Below, one piece after another: positions 15,208 through 23,734 of a stretch of DNA of 28,760 nucleotides. A program made the translations under genes and the position numbers. Below the pieces are notes generated by a model. The model ran no database searches. It saw only the letters and a list, made by a program, of their open reading frames with translations, and was not told where the DNA came from. The first letter of the stretch is position 1. Each line of letters begins with the position of its first letter. The DNA lies in contig DHOX01000065.1 in the NCBI GenBank assembly GCA_002409785.1, positions 31,999-60,758 of the forward strand, given 5' to 3'. This DNA is from Prevotella sp. UBA5379. Its GTDB lineage: Bacteria; Bacteroidota; Bacteroidia; Bacteroidales; Bacteroidaceae.

Positions 15208-15777
15208 ATGAAAAAAATAATATTTGCTGCAGCTGTACTTGTTTTGCTTGACGGAGCACTGATCTCTTGTTCCAGCAAGAAGAAAAGCAATGATATTATC
15301 GTTCCTAAGAGTGCGGTGATCCCCGCGAAAGAGAAGACTCAGAGCATGAGTCCTTTTCATGATGTTCGTACAGCCTCCTGGATGGGGGAGACCTATACCA
15401 TTGATGTGCTTCGCAAATCAGACCCTTCTTTACCGCAGGCACAAGTGGATGAGAACACCAAATATGATGACAATCAGATCACCGTGAAAGTTGTTCGGAA
15501 AAATGGTTCGGTCTTTTTCAGCCGCACCTTTACGAAATCAGATTTTTCCTCTTATATTGATGATGATACGAAAAAGAAGGGAGCATTGCTGGGGATCATC
15601 TTCGTAAAAGCGGAAAGCAGTAATTTGCTTTTTGCAGTAAGCGTAGGTTCTCCGGATGTCACCAGTGACGAATATATCCCTTTGGTGATGAAATTATCCC
15701 ACACGGGGACGGTTGACATCAGTAAGGACAATAGTCTGGATACCGGATCTGATACCCAGTCAGACGAAGAAGAATAA
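15208..15777 (+). CDS. Small lipoprotein, possibly DUF4738 family
   Basis: This 189-residue protein has a lipoprotein signal (lipobox LISC, Cys21) followed by SSKKKS, so it is probably anchored in the envelope. The middle (about residues 50-165) looks like a compact beta-rich domain: YTIDVLRKSDPSLPQ, ITVKVVRKNGSVFFSRTF, FAVSVGSPDVTSDEYIPLVM. The tail is acidic and Ser/Asp-rich (about 170-189). I believe it resembles DUF4738, for which no function is known to me, but this is from memory of the pattern. It stands alone between its own promoter and a strong bidirectional terminator. Confidence 0.75.
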   Translation: MKKIIFAAAVLVLLDGALISCSSKKKSNDIIVPKSAVIPAKEKTQSMSPFHDVRTASWMGETYTIDVLRKSDPSLPQAQVDENTKYDDNQITVKVVRKNGSVFFSRTFTKSDFSSYIDDDTKKKGALLGIIFVKAESSNLLFAVSVGSPDVTSDEYIPLVMKLSHTGTVDISKDNSLDTGSDTQSDEEE

Positions 15778-15803
15778 CTCCGGGGCGGTTAGATAAAAGA
15801 TAA

Positions 15804-15845
15804 AATAAAGGCTGAGAACCAATTAGTTTTCAGCCTTTATTTTTA
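15804..15845. terminator. Bidirectional terminator between the lipoprotein gene and ribH
   Basis: AATAAAGGCTGAGAAC (about 15805-15819) pairs with GTTTTCAGCCTTTATT (15826-15841) around a short AT-rich loop. Flanking A-tracts and T-tracts make it work in both directions. It serves the convergent lipoprotein and ribH genes. Confidence 0.85.
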
Positions 15846-16319
15846 GAATTTTGCCATTTTAATAGCATCTATTGCACATTCATCTCCTTTGTTTCCTAAT
15901 TTCCCTCCACAGCGGTCAAGAGCTTGCTGATGGTCATTGGTAGTTAGGAGTCCATAGATGATCGGTATCTCCTGAGTGGCATTCAAGCGTGCAATCCCGT
16001 AGGTGACCCCTTGACAGATATAGTCAAAGTGAGGTGTATCTCCTCTGATCACGCTTCCGAAAATGATGACTGCATCATAACCTCCATTAAGTACCATCTG
16101 GTGTGCACCATAAACCAGTTCGAAACTTCCTGGAACGGTTTTCACATGAATGTTTTCAGATAAGCAGCCATGCTTCTCAAGTGTTTTTACTGCACCCTCC
16201 AGCATAGCACCTGTAATATCATGATTCCATTCTGCCACTACAATACCAAAGCACATATTACTGGCATCAGGAATACTGTCAAAGTCGTATTTTGAAAGAT
16301 TATGTAATGCCGTTGCCAT
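15843..16319 (-). CDS. ribH: 6,7-dimethyl-8-ribityllumazine synthase (RibH)
   Basis: This 158-residue protein has the normal length for lumazine synthase. It condenses 5-amino-6-ribitylamino-uracil with 3,4-dihydroxy-2-butanone 4-phosphate in riboflavin synthesis. Visible signatures are VAEWNHDIT near the N-terminus, the substrate-binding VPGSFELVYGAH, the phosphate-binding loop GSVIRGDTPHFDYIC with catalytic His, and IIYGLLTTNDHQQALDR near the end. The start codon shares one base with the stop of the upstream TPR gene (TAATG), so the two are translationally coupled. No other rib genes are in the window. Confidence 0.97.
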   Translation of the reverse strand: MATALHNLSKYDFDSIPDASNMCFGIVVAEWNHDITGAMLEGAVKTLEKHGCLSENIHVKTVPGSFELVYGAHQMVLNGGYDAVIIFGSVIRGDTPHFDYICQGVTYGIARLNATQEIPIIYGLLTTNDHQQALDRCGGKLGNKGDECAIDAIKMAKF

Positions 16320-17023
16320 TATTTAGTGGAAGCCCTTTCTATATATTTGTCAATTTCGCTGCTTTGTACAATTGCAGCATTGACATATTTTTTCTTGATG
16401 TCCTGATAGATCTTTAAAGCATCCGCTTTCTTTCCTTGACTCTCCAGAATTTCACCCGCTTTGATCAAATAAGTAGGAGAGAGACTGTTGTTCCGATGAT
16501 CCAGAGCATGCTTGTCAGCCATTTCGGCAGCCTTCTTAAAGTTGTCTATCGCCTTGTCAAGTTGCCCGTTATGGGCGTATGCATCCCCTAAGGCACCAAT
16601 AGCGGCGGGGCTGACCATCTGGTCATTTTTAGGATTATATTTCTTGAGATATTTCAATGCGTCAGGCCACTTGTTCAGGTTCGCATAGCACAATCCTGCA
16701 TAGAGATTAGCCAGGTTACCGGCATTTGTGCTGCCATAGTTATCAGCAATAGCTACGAACCCATTATATCCGGCTCCGTCTCCGTTGAGCGCTTTGTCGA
16801 ACATTTCATTATCAAAATATTCCTGTCCGCGGCCAAGTTCTGTACTTGCTTTGTTCTCATTAGGAACAGCGACGAGATTATGGTAGGCTATTATCGCTGC
16901 AATAATTGCGATGATGGCTACTACAACCCATGCGAAAAGTTTCCTGTTTTTTAAGAAGGTAGCTTCAGATTTATTGAGGGTATCCTCCATATCCATAGAG
17001 CCCTCTTTCTTGTTTTTTGCCAT
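16319..17023 (-). CDS. Tetratricopeptide-repeat membrane protein
   Basis: This 234-residue protein has a short cytoplasmic N-terminus, one membrane helix (about 30-48, AWVVVAIIAIIAAIIAYHN) and TPR-like repeats from about residue 95 to 225 (NLYAGLCYANLNKWPDALKY, GALGDAYAHNGQLDKAIDN, AGEILESQGKKADALKIY). It resembles the YfgM-like ancillary membrane TPR proteins, which help envelope protein folding, but the function here is an inference. From memory, a gene of this type next to ribH and divergent from recF is a recurring arrangement in Bacteroidales. It ends overlapping ribH by one base. Confidence 0.88.
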   Translation of the reverse strand: MAKNKKEGSMDMEDTLNKSEATFLKNRKLFAWVVVAIIAIIAAIIAYHNLVAVPNENKASTELGRGQEYFDNEMFDKALNGDGAGYNGFVAIADNYGSTNAGNLANLYAGLCYANLNKWPDALKYLKKYNPKNDQMVSPAAIGALGDAYAHNGQLDKAIDNFKKAAEMADKHALDHRNNSLSPTYLIKAGEILESQGKKADALKIYQDIKKKYVNAAIVQSSEIDKYIERASTK

Positions 17024-17113
17024 TATTATGAATTGATTTTATTGTTTCTTTATGATACCCACAACGCTTGCCCTGGACCTGATCATAAGTTTTAAGCAAG
17101 TATCCGGTGACAC

Positions 17114-17121
17114 CAAAGTTA
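17114..17121 (-). promoter_or_regulatory. -7 promoter element TAACTTTG for TPR-ribH
   Basis: The reverse complement of CAAAGTTA fits TAnnTTTG. It gives a leader of about 80 nt before ATG 17023. A second candidate lies at 17179-17186. Confidence 0.5.
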
Positions 17122-17178
17122 ATCCTCGTTGCCACTTGCTGTGATTTGAGGTTGGTAATATCTATAGCTTTATCGGGA

Positions 17179-17186
17179 CAAAATTA
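17179..17186 (-). promoter_or_regulatory. Second candidate -7 element TAATTTTG for TPR-ribH
   Basis: The reverse complement of CAAAATTA fits TAnnTTTG, 65 bp upstream of the first candidate. It would give a leader of about 145 nt. Either or both may be used. Confidence 0.35.
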
Positions 17187-17250
17187 CTTATATTTTCCCA
17201 TATATTGAAATTTATCAAGCACTTTTTTCGTTTTTCATGACTAAAAGGTT

Positions 17251-17258
17251 TAACTTTG
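17251..17258 (+). promoter_or_regulatory. -7 promoter element TAACTTTG of recF
   Basis: This is an exact TAnnTTTG match followed by CA. The predicted start near 17265 argues that ATG 17269 would be essentially leaderless, and supports ATG 17293 as the recF start. Confidence 0.6.
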
Positions 17259-17292
17259 CAGGAAAGTAATGCATCGGGAAGGCTTAAGGGAT

Positions 17293-18405
17293 ATGGTTCT
17301 CAAACGGATTTCGATTGTAAATTTCAAAAATATCAAGGCGGCAGATCTTGACCTGTCTCCTAAGATGAACTGTTTTCTGGGCCTTAATGGGGTGGGGAAA
17401 ACCAATTTTCTTGATGCCGTATATTATTTGTCTTTCTGTCATGGCGTTTCTGGTTCTCCTGATTCCCAACTGATCACTCATGGTGAGGATTTTTTTATGC
17501 TGGAAGGAGATTATGATCTGTCTGTTGTCCAGCATGAGGTGATCTCCTGTGTTATGAAAAGAGGCCGGAAAAAACATTTCAAGCGGAATGGTAAAGATTA
17601 TCGGCGGCTGTCCCAGCATATTGGACTGATCCCTCTGATCCTCATTTCTCCGTCAGATATATCTCTTGTCCTTGGTGGAGGTGAGGAGCGCCGGAAATTT
17701 ATGGATGTGGCGATCTCCCAGTATGATCATACTTACCTGAATGCGCTGATGTATTATAATAAGGCTTTACAACAGCGGAATATCCTGTTGAAGGGAGAAG
17801 CTGAGCCGGATGAGACCCTTATGGATGTCCTTGAAAATGAAATGGCCCGGCAGGGAAATATCCTCTTTGGCAAGCGTAATGATTTTATCCAACGGCTGAT
17901 CCCCGTATTCCAGGAGATCTATCAGGATGTTTCTAACCAGCAGGAGACAGTATCCCTCAGGTATGTGTCCCATGCGAGTGAGGGGAATCTGCTCGACATA
18001 CTGCATTCTAGCAGATCCCGGGACCGTGCCGTAGGCTATTCGCTTCACGGCGCTCACCGTGATGATCTGGAGATGCTCATGGATGGTTATCCGCTAAAGC
18101 GTGAGGGGAGTCAGGGACAATTGAAATCTTTTGTCTTGTCGTTAAAGTTGGCACAGTTTGATTTCTTGCGTCAGAAGTCGGATCATGCCATGCCTCTTTT
18201 ATTGCTTGACGATATATTTGACAAACTTGACACTTTTCGTGTGGAACGGATTGTCCGTCTGGTTTCGGGACGCCATTTTGGACAGATCTTTATCACCGAT
18301 ACCAACCGGGATCATTTAGATAGTATTCTGAAGCAAGGTGACGGAAATTATCGGATTTTCTTTGTCGATGACGGAAAGATTACGGTTAAGGAAGGAGAAG
18401 GATAA
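17293..18405 (+). CDS. recF: DNA replication and repair protein RecF
   Basis: This is an ATP-binding SMC-like protein of about 370 residues that helps load RecA at ssDNA gaps. Walker A is GLNGVGKTN at residues 30-38, the ABC-type signature is SQGQLKSFVLSLKLAQ, and Walker B is LLLLDDIFDKLD with Asp306/Asp307. The N-terminus MVLKRISIVNFKNI matches the usual RecF start, so ATG 17293 is chosen over the in-frame ATG at 17269. The DUF721 gene follows after 3 bp, so the two are cotranscribed. It is unaccompanied by dnaA or dnaN, as is normal in Bacteroidetes. Confidence 0.95.
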   Translation: MVLKRISIVNFKNIKAADLDLSPKMNCFLGLNGVGKTNFLDAVYYLSFCHGVSGSPDSQLITHGEDFFMLEGDYDLSVVQHEVISCVMKRGRKKHFKRNGKDYRRLSQHIGLIPLILISPSDISLVLGGGEERRKFMDVAISQYDHTYLNALMYYNKALQQRNILLKGEAEPDETLMDVLENEMARQGNILFGKRNDFIQRLIPVFQEIYQDVSNQQETVSLRYVSHASEGNLLDILHSSRSRDRAVGYSLHGAHRDDLEMLMDGYPLKREGSQGQLKSFVLSLKLAQFDFLRQKSDHAMPLLLLDDIFDKLDTFRVERIVRLVSGRHFGQIFITDTNRDHLDSILKQGDGNYRIFFVDDGKITVKEGEG

Positions 18406-18408
18406 GCC

Positions 18409-18699
18409 ATGTTCAGAAGAAAAGTAGAAATAGTGGATGATGTGCTCCGCCAGGCACTCCGTCAGGACGGTCTCGAGACGCCATTGCAGCAAAGACGCCT
18501 GATCAGTGAGTGGGCTAAGATAGCAGGTCCTGTTACCGAGAACTATACAGCCGGTTTGTTTATCCGTAATCAGATTCTTTTTGTAAAACTCCTCAATCCT
18601 GCTCTTCGTGCTGATCTCTCCATGATGAAATCGGCACTTGTCAGGAAGCTGAATGCAACCGTTGGCGCCCGGGTAATCACGGACATTCATTTTTACTGA
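18409..18699 (+). CDS. DUF721/DciA-like protein
   Basis: This is a small basic protein of 96 residues. The N-terminus is helical (VDDVLRQALRQDGLETPLQQ), followed by the typical ISEWAKIAGPVTENYTAGLFIRNQILFVKLLNPALRADL. This matches the DUF721 domain found in DciA, the ancestral loader of the replicative helicase DnaB in many bacteria. Whether the Bacteroidetes form loads helicase is an inference. It starts 3 bp after recF, and proximity of DUF721 genes to recF is common across phyla. Confidence 0.85.
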   Translation: MFRRKVEIVDDVLRQALRQDGLETPLQQRRLISEWAKIAGPVTENYTAGLFIRNQILFVKLLNPALRADLSMMKSALVRKLNATVGARVITDIHFY

Positions 18700-18741
18700 T
18701 GGTCTTGAGATTCACCAGTTCTTCTTGTTCTTTCCTGGCGG

Positions 18742-19308
18742 TCACAAAGAGCCGGCGGCGGCAGGATTTGAATACGTAATGATCTCATCCATTTTTATGT
18801 CATAAGGATCCGACGGGATGTGACGGAACTTCTGGAAGTCAAAGCAGATGCCGATCTTATAGCAATGGGGCATCTTTCGCAACAACCTGTCATAGTAGCC
18901 TTTTCCACGTCCCAGTCGGTTACCGGAACAATCAAAAGCCATTCCCGGAATGACTGCTACATCAACTTGTTCAAGATGGTCAAAGGGCATGCCCACCGGC
19001 TCCTGTATCTGATAGGCCCCTTTCTGGAGATTCTGAACATTTTCATAGCGGCGAAGTTCAAGCTCTTCCTGGTTGATGACCGCTGGCAAGAGGATCATTT
19101 TACCCCCCTTCACCAAACCGTCAAGTATTTCCTGGGTCTCGACTTCATCAGGGAGTGCAGCATAGAGGAGAAGGGTGGATGCAGCCTTGATCTTCGGGTG
19201 GTGAAGGATCATCTTGGCGATCGCTTCAGATTGAACCTTTCTTTGTGAAGGCACCTGCATCCGCTTTTGTTCCCGTATCAACTGTCTCAATTGCCTTTTG
19301 TCAAGCAT
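18742..19308 (-). CDS. 5-formyltetrahydrofolate cyclo-ligase
   Basis: This 188-residue enzyme converts 5-formyl-THF to 5,10-methenyl-THF with ATP, salvaging an inactive folate. Family features are KRQLRQLIREQKR at the start, LLLYAALPDEVETQEI, VAVIPGMAFDCSGNRLGRGKGYYDRLL (the diagnostic GRGKGYYDR loop is intact) and a C-terminal SDPYDIKMDEIIT. Its start codon lies inside the end of the S41 protease gene (8-bp overlap), making it the last gene of a four-gene operon. It converges with the DUF721 gene 42 bp away. Confidence 0.95.
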   Translation of the reverse strand: MLDKRQLRQLIREQKRMQVPSQRKVQSEAIAKMILHHPKIKAASTLLLYAALPDEVETQEILDGLVKGGKMILLPAVINQEELELRRYENVQNLQKGAYQIQEPVGMPFDHLEQVDVAVIPGMAFDCSGNRLGRGKGYYDRLLRKMPHCYKIGICFDFQKFRHIPSDPYDIKMDEIITYSNPAAAGSL

Positions 19309-21073
19309 GATTCCGGGATTTCCAATCGTGCATATACTGTGGCTTCAGCATCAGTGGAGCATACGCTAATTTATGTCTTGGACGTATTTTCAGTCCTTTT
19401 CCCTTAACTTTTGTAAGAGGTTTCTTTTTTGGTGCCTTGCGATGGGGTGCAGGACGTTTAGGGAAGGCGTCATGATTGCGGAACACCTCCAGTGCTTTCC
19501 TGATCACCGGATCATCCTGATTAATGTATTCGTTCCAGGCTTCTTCGTCCAGCATATTGTAGATGATCCGACTGTTGATATAACGTTGAAGGAGTTTGTG
19601 CGAGGTCCTGATCAACAGGTTACGACGTTTCAAGCCGTTATTAGCCGCATAGGTTGCAAATTTATCTACCAGGTTCTGGCGGTCAAGATAATCGGCGAGT
19701 TGCTGCATTTCCTTGAAGTTGTTGAGCTTAGGCCTGTTATTGTCCGTGTAGGTGAAAGCATATTGCATGATAAGTCCGCTCATGGCAGCCTCCTTGAAAT
19801 AGGAAGTCATTCCGATAGTATCCTCAGGCACGAAGATGTCCGGTATAATGCCCCCACCGCCATAAACGACACGCCCCAGTTTGGTGTGATAAGCCGGACC
19901 ATGATGCTTGATACTGTCACGGGAGAAAAATTCTCCATGTTCATAACGGTTGAGGAGATCTTCCTCGTAGTCTTTATCATCTCCCATCGAGTAAGGTTTC
20001 TGTATGCATCTTCCGGATGGGGTATAATAACGGGCTATGGTAAGCCGGATCATACTTCCGTCAGGAAAGGCAATCTGCTGTTGGACCAGTCCCTTTCCGA
20101 AAGTACGGCGGCCGATAATCATTGCCCGGTCATTGTCTTGCATGGCTCCAGAGAAAATCTCAGCGGCAGAAGCCGTACCCTCATTGACCAGAACCACCAG
20201 AGGGATATTCTGATAACTCCCATTTCCATTGCTCCTGTAGTCCTGCCGTGGGCTTTTACGTCCCTGGGTATAAACGATGAGTCTGTTCTTGGGAAGGAAC
20301 TCATTAGCTATCTGTACGGCGCTCTCAAGATAACCACCAGTATTGTCTCGTAAATCGATCACCAGATTCTTGAATCCTTTCTGAGAGAGTTTGGCCAGAG
20401 CGATAAGTGTTTCCGGGTAAGTGGTCTCTCCGAAATCCTTGATCCGGATATAGCCGGTATCATCGTTAAGCATATAAGTGGTAGTGACACTCTTCTGAGG
20501 GATCTCTCCACGTGTGACCATAAATTGATGGATCTTCCTGCTGCCGAAACGGATGATGCCGATCTTTACCTTTGTATCTTTGGGACCCTTCAGACGGTGC
20601 ATAGCCTCTTCATTGGTCACCTCTTTGCCGGTAAAATTCTTGTTGTTGATTTGTACGATGCGGTCTCCGGCCAGGATGCCTGCCCTTTCAGCCGGTCCAT
20701 TTTTGATGACATTTTCCACATGGATAGTGTCATTACGGATCGTAAACTCGATGCCTACTCCCGCGAAAGAACCTTTCAAGTCGTCATTGGCTTCTTGTGC
20801 ATCTTTGGCGCTGATATAGACCGAGTGCGGGTCCAACTGGGCCAGGATGGCAGGGATGGCCTTGTCCACCAGGGAGTCTATGTTGACCGGGTCCACATAT
20901 TGGTCATCAATGATGTGGAGGAGGTTGTTCAGCCGATTACTGCCTGAATTGATAATACTCAGTCTGTTGCCACCAAAATGGTTGGAGAAGAATGAGCCGA
21001 TAACAATACCGATGACGACACAAACTGCCATGACAATCGGCATGAAACGTTTGGATTTATTTACATTCATCAT
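19301..21073 (-). CDS. S41-family C-terminal processing protease
   Basis: This 590-residue protein is anchored by an N-terminal membrane helix (about 11-29). A PDZ domain is at about 95-175 (GSFAGVGIEF, GPAERAGILAGDRIVQIN). The S41 catalytic core follows with FKNLVIDLRDNTGGYL and the Ser302/Lys327 dyad (GTASAAEIFSGAM and GRRTFGKGLVQQQ). A long C-terminal region ends in a basic Lys/Arg-rich tail (about 545-575). Such periplasmic proteases trim the C-termini of envelope proteins and control cell-wall hydrolases. The gene starts 15 bp after the dCMP deaminase stop and overlaps the next gene by 8 bp. A start one codon later (21070) is equally possible. Confidence 0.95.
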   Translation of the reverse strand: MMNVNKSKRFMPIVMAVCVVIGIVIGSFFSNHFGGNRLSIINSGSNRLNNLLHIIDDQYVDPVNIDSLVDKAIPAILAQLDPHSVYISAKDAQEANDDLKGSFAGVGIEFTIRNDTIHVENVIKNGPAERAGILAGDRIVQINNKNFTGKEVTNEEAMHRLKGPKDTKVKIGIIRFGSRKIHQFMVTRGEIPQKSVTTTYMLNDDTGYIRIKDFGETTYPETLIALAKLSQKGFKNLVIDLRDNTGGYLESAVQIANEFLPKNRLIVYTQGRKSPRQDYRSNGNGSYQNIPLVVLVNEGTASAAEIFSGAMQDNDRAMIIGRRTFGKGLVQQQIAFPDGSMIRLTIARYYTPSGRCIQKPYSMGDDKDYEEDLLNRYEHGEFFSRDSIKHHGPAYHTKLGRVVYGGGGIIPDIFVPEDTIGMTSYFKEAAMSGLIMQYAFTYTDNNRPKLNNFKEMQQLADYLDRQNLVDKFATYAANNGLKRRNLLIRTSHKLLQRYINSRIIYNMLDEEAWNEYINQDDPVIRKALEVFRNHDAFPKRPAPHRKAPKKKPLTKVKGKGLKIRPRHKLAYAPLMLKPQYMHDWKSRNHA

Positions 21074-21087
21074 GAGTAAATAGTTGC

Positions 21088-21582
21088 TTATTTAGATTTT
21101 GGAGAGGAGTTCTCTTCCTCGTCCGGATTCAGATAGAGCACTTTCACACCAGCACGGGTAAGGAGTTTGATACCGTCATCAAGACGATATTTCTCTCCAT
21201 AAACGACACGTTTGATGCCTGCTTGAATGATCAGTTTAGCACATTCGATGCACGGTGAAGCCGTCACGTAGAGTGTGCTTCCATCACTGTTATTCGAGCT
21301 TCTGGCTAATTTCGTGATCGCGTTTGCTTCAGCGTGAAGGACGTATGGCTTGGTCAGTCCATTATCATCCTCACATATATTCTCGAACCCGCTTGGGGTA
21401 CCATTATAGCCATCGCTGATAATCATTTTATCCTTGACCACCAATGCTCCGACTTTTCGTCTTTGGCAATAGCTGTTTTCAGACCAGATACGGGCCATGC
21501 GCAGATAACGCAGATCCAGCAGATGCTGCTTTTTCTGATGCTGCTTTTCTTGATCTTGATGCTGCTTTTCTTCTTGTGTCAT
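21088..21582 (-). CDS. Deoxycytidylate (dCMP) deaminase
   Basis: This zinc enzyme of about 164 residues deaminates dCMP to dUMP, feeding thymidylate synthesis. The zinc site is intact: HAEANAI (His83, catalytic Glu85) and SPCIECA (Cys111, Cys114). DGYNGTPSGFENI is the typical dCMP deaminase substrate loop. Start ATG 21582 is chosen because it overlaps the M3 peptidase stop as ATGA. The reading frame extends further upstream, but that part is antisense-free coding of the peptidase gene. Residues 6-20 form a Gln/His/Lys-rich low-complexity stretch encoded by short DNA repeats, which is unusual for the family. It sits second in the peptidase operon. Confidence 0.92.
   Translation of the reverse strand: MTQEEKQHQDQEKQHQKKQHLLDLRYLRMARIWSENSYCQRRKVGALVVKDKMIISDGYNGTPSGFENICEDDNGLTKPYVLHAEANAITKLARSSNNSDGSTLYVTASPCIECAKLIIQAGIKRVVYGEKYRLDDGIKLLTRAGVKVLYLNPDEEENSSPKSK
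21523..21573 (-). repeat. Short repeats encoding the KQHQ-rich N-terminus of dCMP deaminase
   Basis: Three copies of ATGCTGCTTTT(T)CT (plus-strand reading) start at 21523, 21538 and 21559, 15 and 21 bp apart, both multiples of three. They encode a Lys-Gln-His-rich repeat at residues about 6-20. The in-frame spacing suggests slippage-driven expansion. Confidence 0.6.
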
Positions 21583-23681
21583 TTTTCCATAATCCTTAAA
21601 GATTCTTCCTGCCGGCGGATGCCATCGCGCTTGAGCAATGCTCCGATCGTTGGCTCTTGACCGCGGAAACGTTTGTAAAGCGTCATCGGATGCTCTGTCC
21701 CTCCCTTTGAAAGGATGCAATCACGGAATCGCTGAGCGGTAGTACGATCGAAGATACCATTCTTTTTGAAGACACTGAAGGCATCGGCATCCAGCACTTC
21801 AGCCCATTTATAACTATAGTAGCTGGCGGCATATCCGCCGGACATGATATGGGAAAACTGTACGGTCATGCAACTTTCCGGAAGGGAAGGCAGGAGGTGG
21901 ACAGGGGCCTGAGCTTTCTGTTCAAAATCGACCAGATCTCCCTCCAGCGGCTTTGTCCTGGTGTAGTAAGCCATATCAAGCAGCCCGAAACTTACCTGTC
22001 TCATACAACTGTAAGCTACGAGGAAATTCCTGCTTTTGATAATGCGGTCAATAAGTTCGTCCGGAATAGGTTCACCGGTTTGATAATGAAAAGCAAAGGT
22101 CCGCAAGAAATCTTTCTCTGAGGCGAAGTTTTCCATTAATTGTGAAGGGAGTTCGACGAAATCCCACCATACATTAGTACCGGAAAGACTGGAAAAGCGC
22201 GTGTTGGCAAACATGCCGTGCAGCGCATGGCCGAATTCGTGCAGGAAAGTCTGGACTTCTCCCCATGTCAGCAGTGCCGGTTTGCCAGCCGTCGGTTTGG
22301 TAAGGTTCATGACGAGGCTCACTTGAGGGCGTATGTTCTTCCCGTCCTTCTCAATCCACTGTCCCTGAAATTCTGTCATCCAGGCTCCTTCTTTCTTTCC
22401 TTTCCGCGGGTGGAAATCCGTGTAGAGTACGGCAAGGTAACTGCCATCTTGGTCATAGACCTCATAGGCTTTGACGTCAGGATGGTAGACGGGAATATTG
22501 GGATCATACTGAAAGGTTATGCCGTAGAGGCGGGTGGCTAAACCGAAAACGCCCTTGATCACCTTCGAGAGTTCGAAATAGGGGCGAAGCATCTCTGCGT
22601 CCAGGTGGTATCGTTGCATCTGTAACTGGTGGGAGTAATAGCTGAAATCCCACGGTTCCATCTTGAAGCCGGGGCCTTCCTTCTGGAGAGCAATAGAATT
22701 CACTTCTTCTACCTCTTTCAAAGCGGAAGGCTTGTACGCTGTGATCAGATCATTAAAAAGTTTATAGACCGTCTTCGTGTCTCCTGCCATGCGTTCTTTC
22801 AAGACATAGTCAGCATAAGTGGAATAACCGAGAAGTTGGGCGATTTGTAACCGTTGGTTGACAATCAGGCGGCAGATCTCAATATTATTTTCTTTGTTCT
22901 TATGAGTGCAGACCGTGTTCTTGGCCCGGTACATCTTTTCACGCAGGTTCCTTCGTGTGGAATAGGTCATGAAAGGTGAGTAACTGGGGTAATCAAGGGT
23001 AAAAGTCCATGTCTTTTTTCCTTGTTCAGTATGTTCTGCTGCATCCAGTAAGGACTGTGGCAGTCCGTCAAGGTCGGCCGGATCCGTAATATCCAACGTG
23101 AAGGTTTTGTTTTCTTTCAGCAAGTTTTGGGAAAACTGCAGGGTGAGGAGATCATTTTCCTCTGTAAGTTTTCTCAGGTGAGTTTTACCCTCTTCATCGA
23201 GCAAGGCCCCGCTGCGGACAAATCCTTCGTAGCTCTTGTCCAGGAGCATGTTTTCTTCAGGAGTAAGTGTACCATGATGGTCATGTACATATCTGACCCT
23301 TTCGAATAATTTTTGATTCAGACTAATATCATTGGAATGCCTGGTAAGTGCAGGACTCAGTTTTTGAGCCAGCGATTCAAGTTGGTCGCTGGTTTCTGCA
23401 CTGAGCATACAGGAAAAGACGGAAGTGACCCGGTCCAGCAGATCATAGTAATGATCGCCTTTGCTTTTGTCTTCCCAATCAAGTGTATTATCAAAAGTGG
23501 GTGTATCAGGATTGTTTACAATCCGGTCCACCTCCTCATTTTCGCGGCGGATACCTTCAAGGATACCTTCTTCGTAATCTTTGGGTAATATACGGTCAAA
23601 AGGAACCGTAAGATGAGGCGTGCCATAAGGAACAAAAAATGGATTCTGGTGTTTTTGCTTCTCTATTTCGTCTTTTGTCAT
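21579..23681 (-). CDS. M3-family zinc metallopeptidase (oligopeptidase A / Dcp type)
   Basis: This 700-residue peptidase of normal family length has no signal peptide and is therefore likely cytoplasmic. The zinc motif HEFGHALHG is at residues 481-489, with the third ligand Glu in FVELPSQLMEN about 25 residues later. Substrate-binding Tyr/Gly motifs follow near SGGYAASYYSYKWAEVLDADAF. M3 enzymes of this kind degrade peptides released by other proteases or cut dipeptides from the C-terminus. The exact specificity is not readable. It is the first gene of the operon, with a -7 element at 23703-23710, and its stop overlaps the dCMP deaminase start. Confidence 0.95.
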   Translation of the reverse strand: MTKDEIEKQKHQNPFFVPYGTPHLTVPFDRILPKDYEEGILEGIRRENEEVDRIVNNPDTPTFDNTLDWEDKSKGDHYYDLLDRVTSVFSCMLSAETSDQLESLAQKLSPALTRHSNDISLNQKLFERVRYVHDHHGTLTPEENMLLDKSYEGFVRSGALLDEEGKTHLRKLTEENDLLTLQFSQNLLKENKTFTLDITDPADLDGLPQSLLDAAEHTEQGKKTWTFTLDYPSYSPFMTYSTRRNLREKMYRAKNTVCTHKNKENNIEICRLIVNQRLQIAQLLGYSTYADYVLKERMAGDTKTVYKLFNDLITAYKPSALKEVEEVNSIALQKEGPGFKMEPWDFSYYSHQLQMQRYHLDAEMLRPYFELSKVIKGVFGLATRLYGITFQYDPNIPVYHPDVKAYEVYDQDGSYLAVLYTDFHPRKGKKEGAWMTEFQGQWIEKDGKNIRPQVSLVMNLTKPTAGKPALLTWGEVQTFLHEFGHALHGMFANTRFSSLSGTNVWWDFVELPSQLMENFASEKDFLRTFAFHYQTGEPIPDELIDRIIKSRNFLVAYSCMRQVSFGLLDMAYYTRTKPLEGDLVDFEQKAQAPVHLLPSLPESCMTVQFSHIMSGGYAASYYSYKWAEVLDADAFSVFKKNGIFDRTTAQRFRDCILSKGGTEHPMTLYKRFRGQEPTIGALLKRDGIRRQEESLRIMEK

Positions 23682-23702
23682 GCTCTTTCTCTATTTTTGA
23701 TA

Positions 23703-23710
23703 CAAAGATA
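23703..23710 (-). promoter_or_regulatory. -7 promoter element TATCTTTG of the M3 peptidase operon
   Basis: The reverse complement of CAAAGATA fits TAnnTTTG. Transcription should start near 23694, about 13 nt before ATG 23681. It serves four overlapping genes down to 18742. Confidence 0.65.
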
Positions 23711-23734
23711 ATGAAAATTGTCGCTGCACATACA

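Noticed and set aside
19373..20353. A 326-codon open frame on the plus strand
   Set aside because: It lies entirely antisense to the S41 protease gene, whose PDZ and catalytic motifs are unmistakable. The antisense translation has no recognisable domain.
21523..21573. Possible CRISPR-like or regulatory repeat array
   Set aside because: The repeats are short, unevenly spaced, in frame and inside a coding sequence, so they are a coding low-complexity stretch.
21583..21720. A longer N-terminus for dCMP deaminase
   Set aside because: The extension overlaps the C-terminal coding part of the M3 peptidase in another frame and has no similarity to the family. The ATGA overlap start is far more likely.
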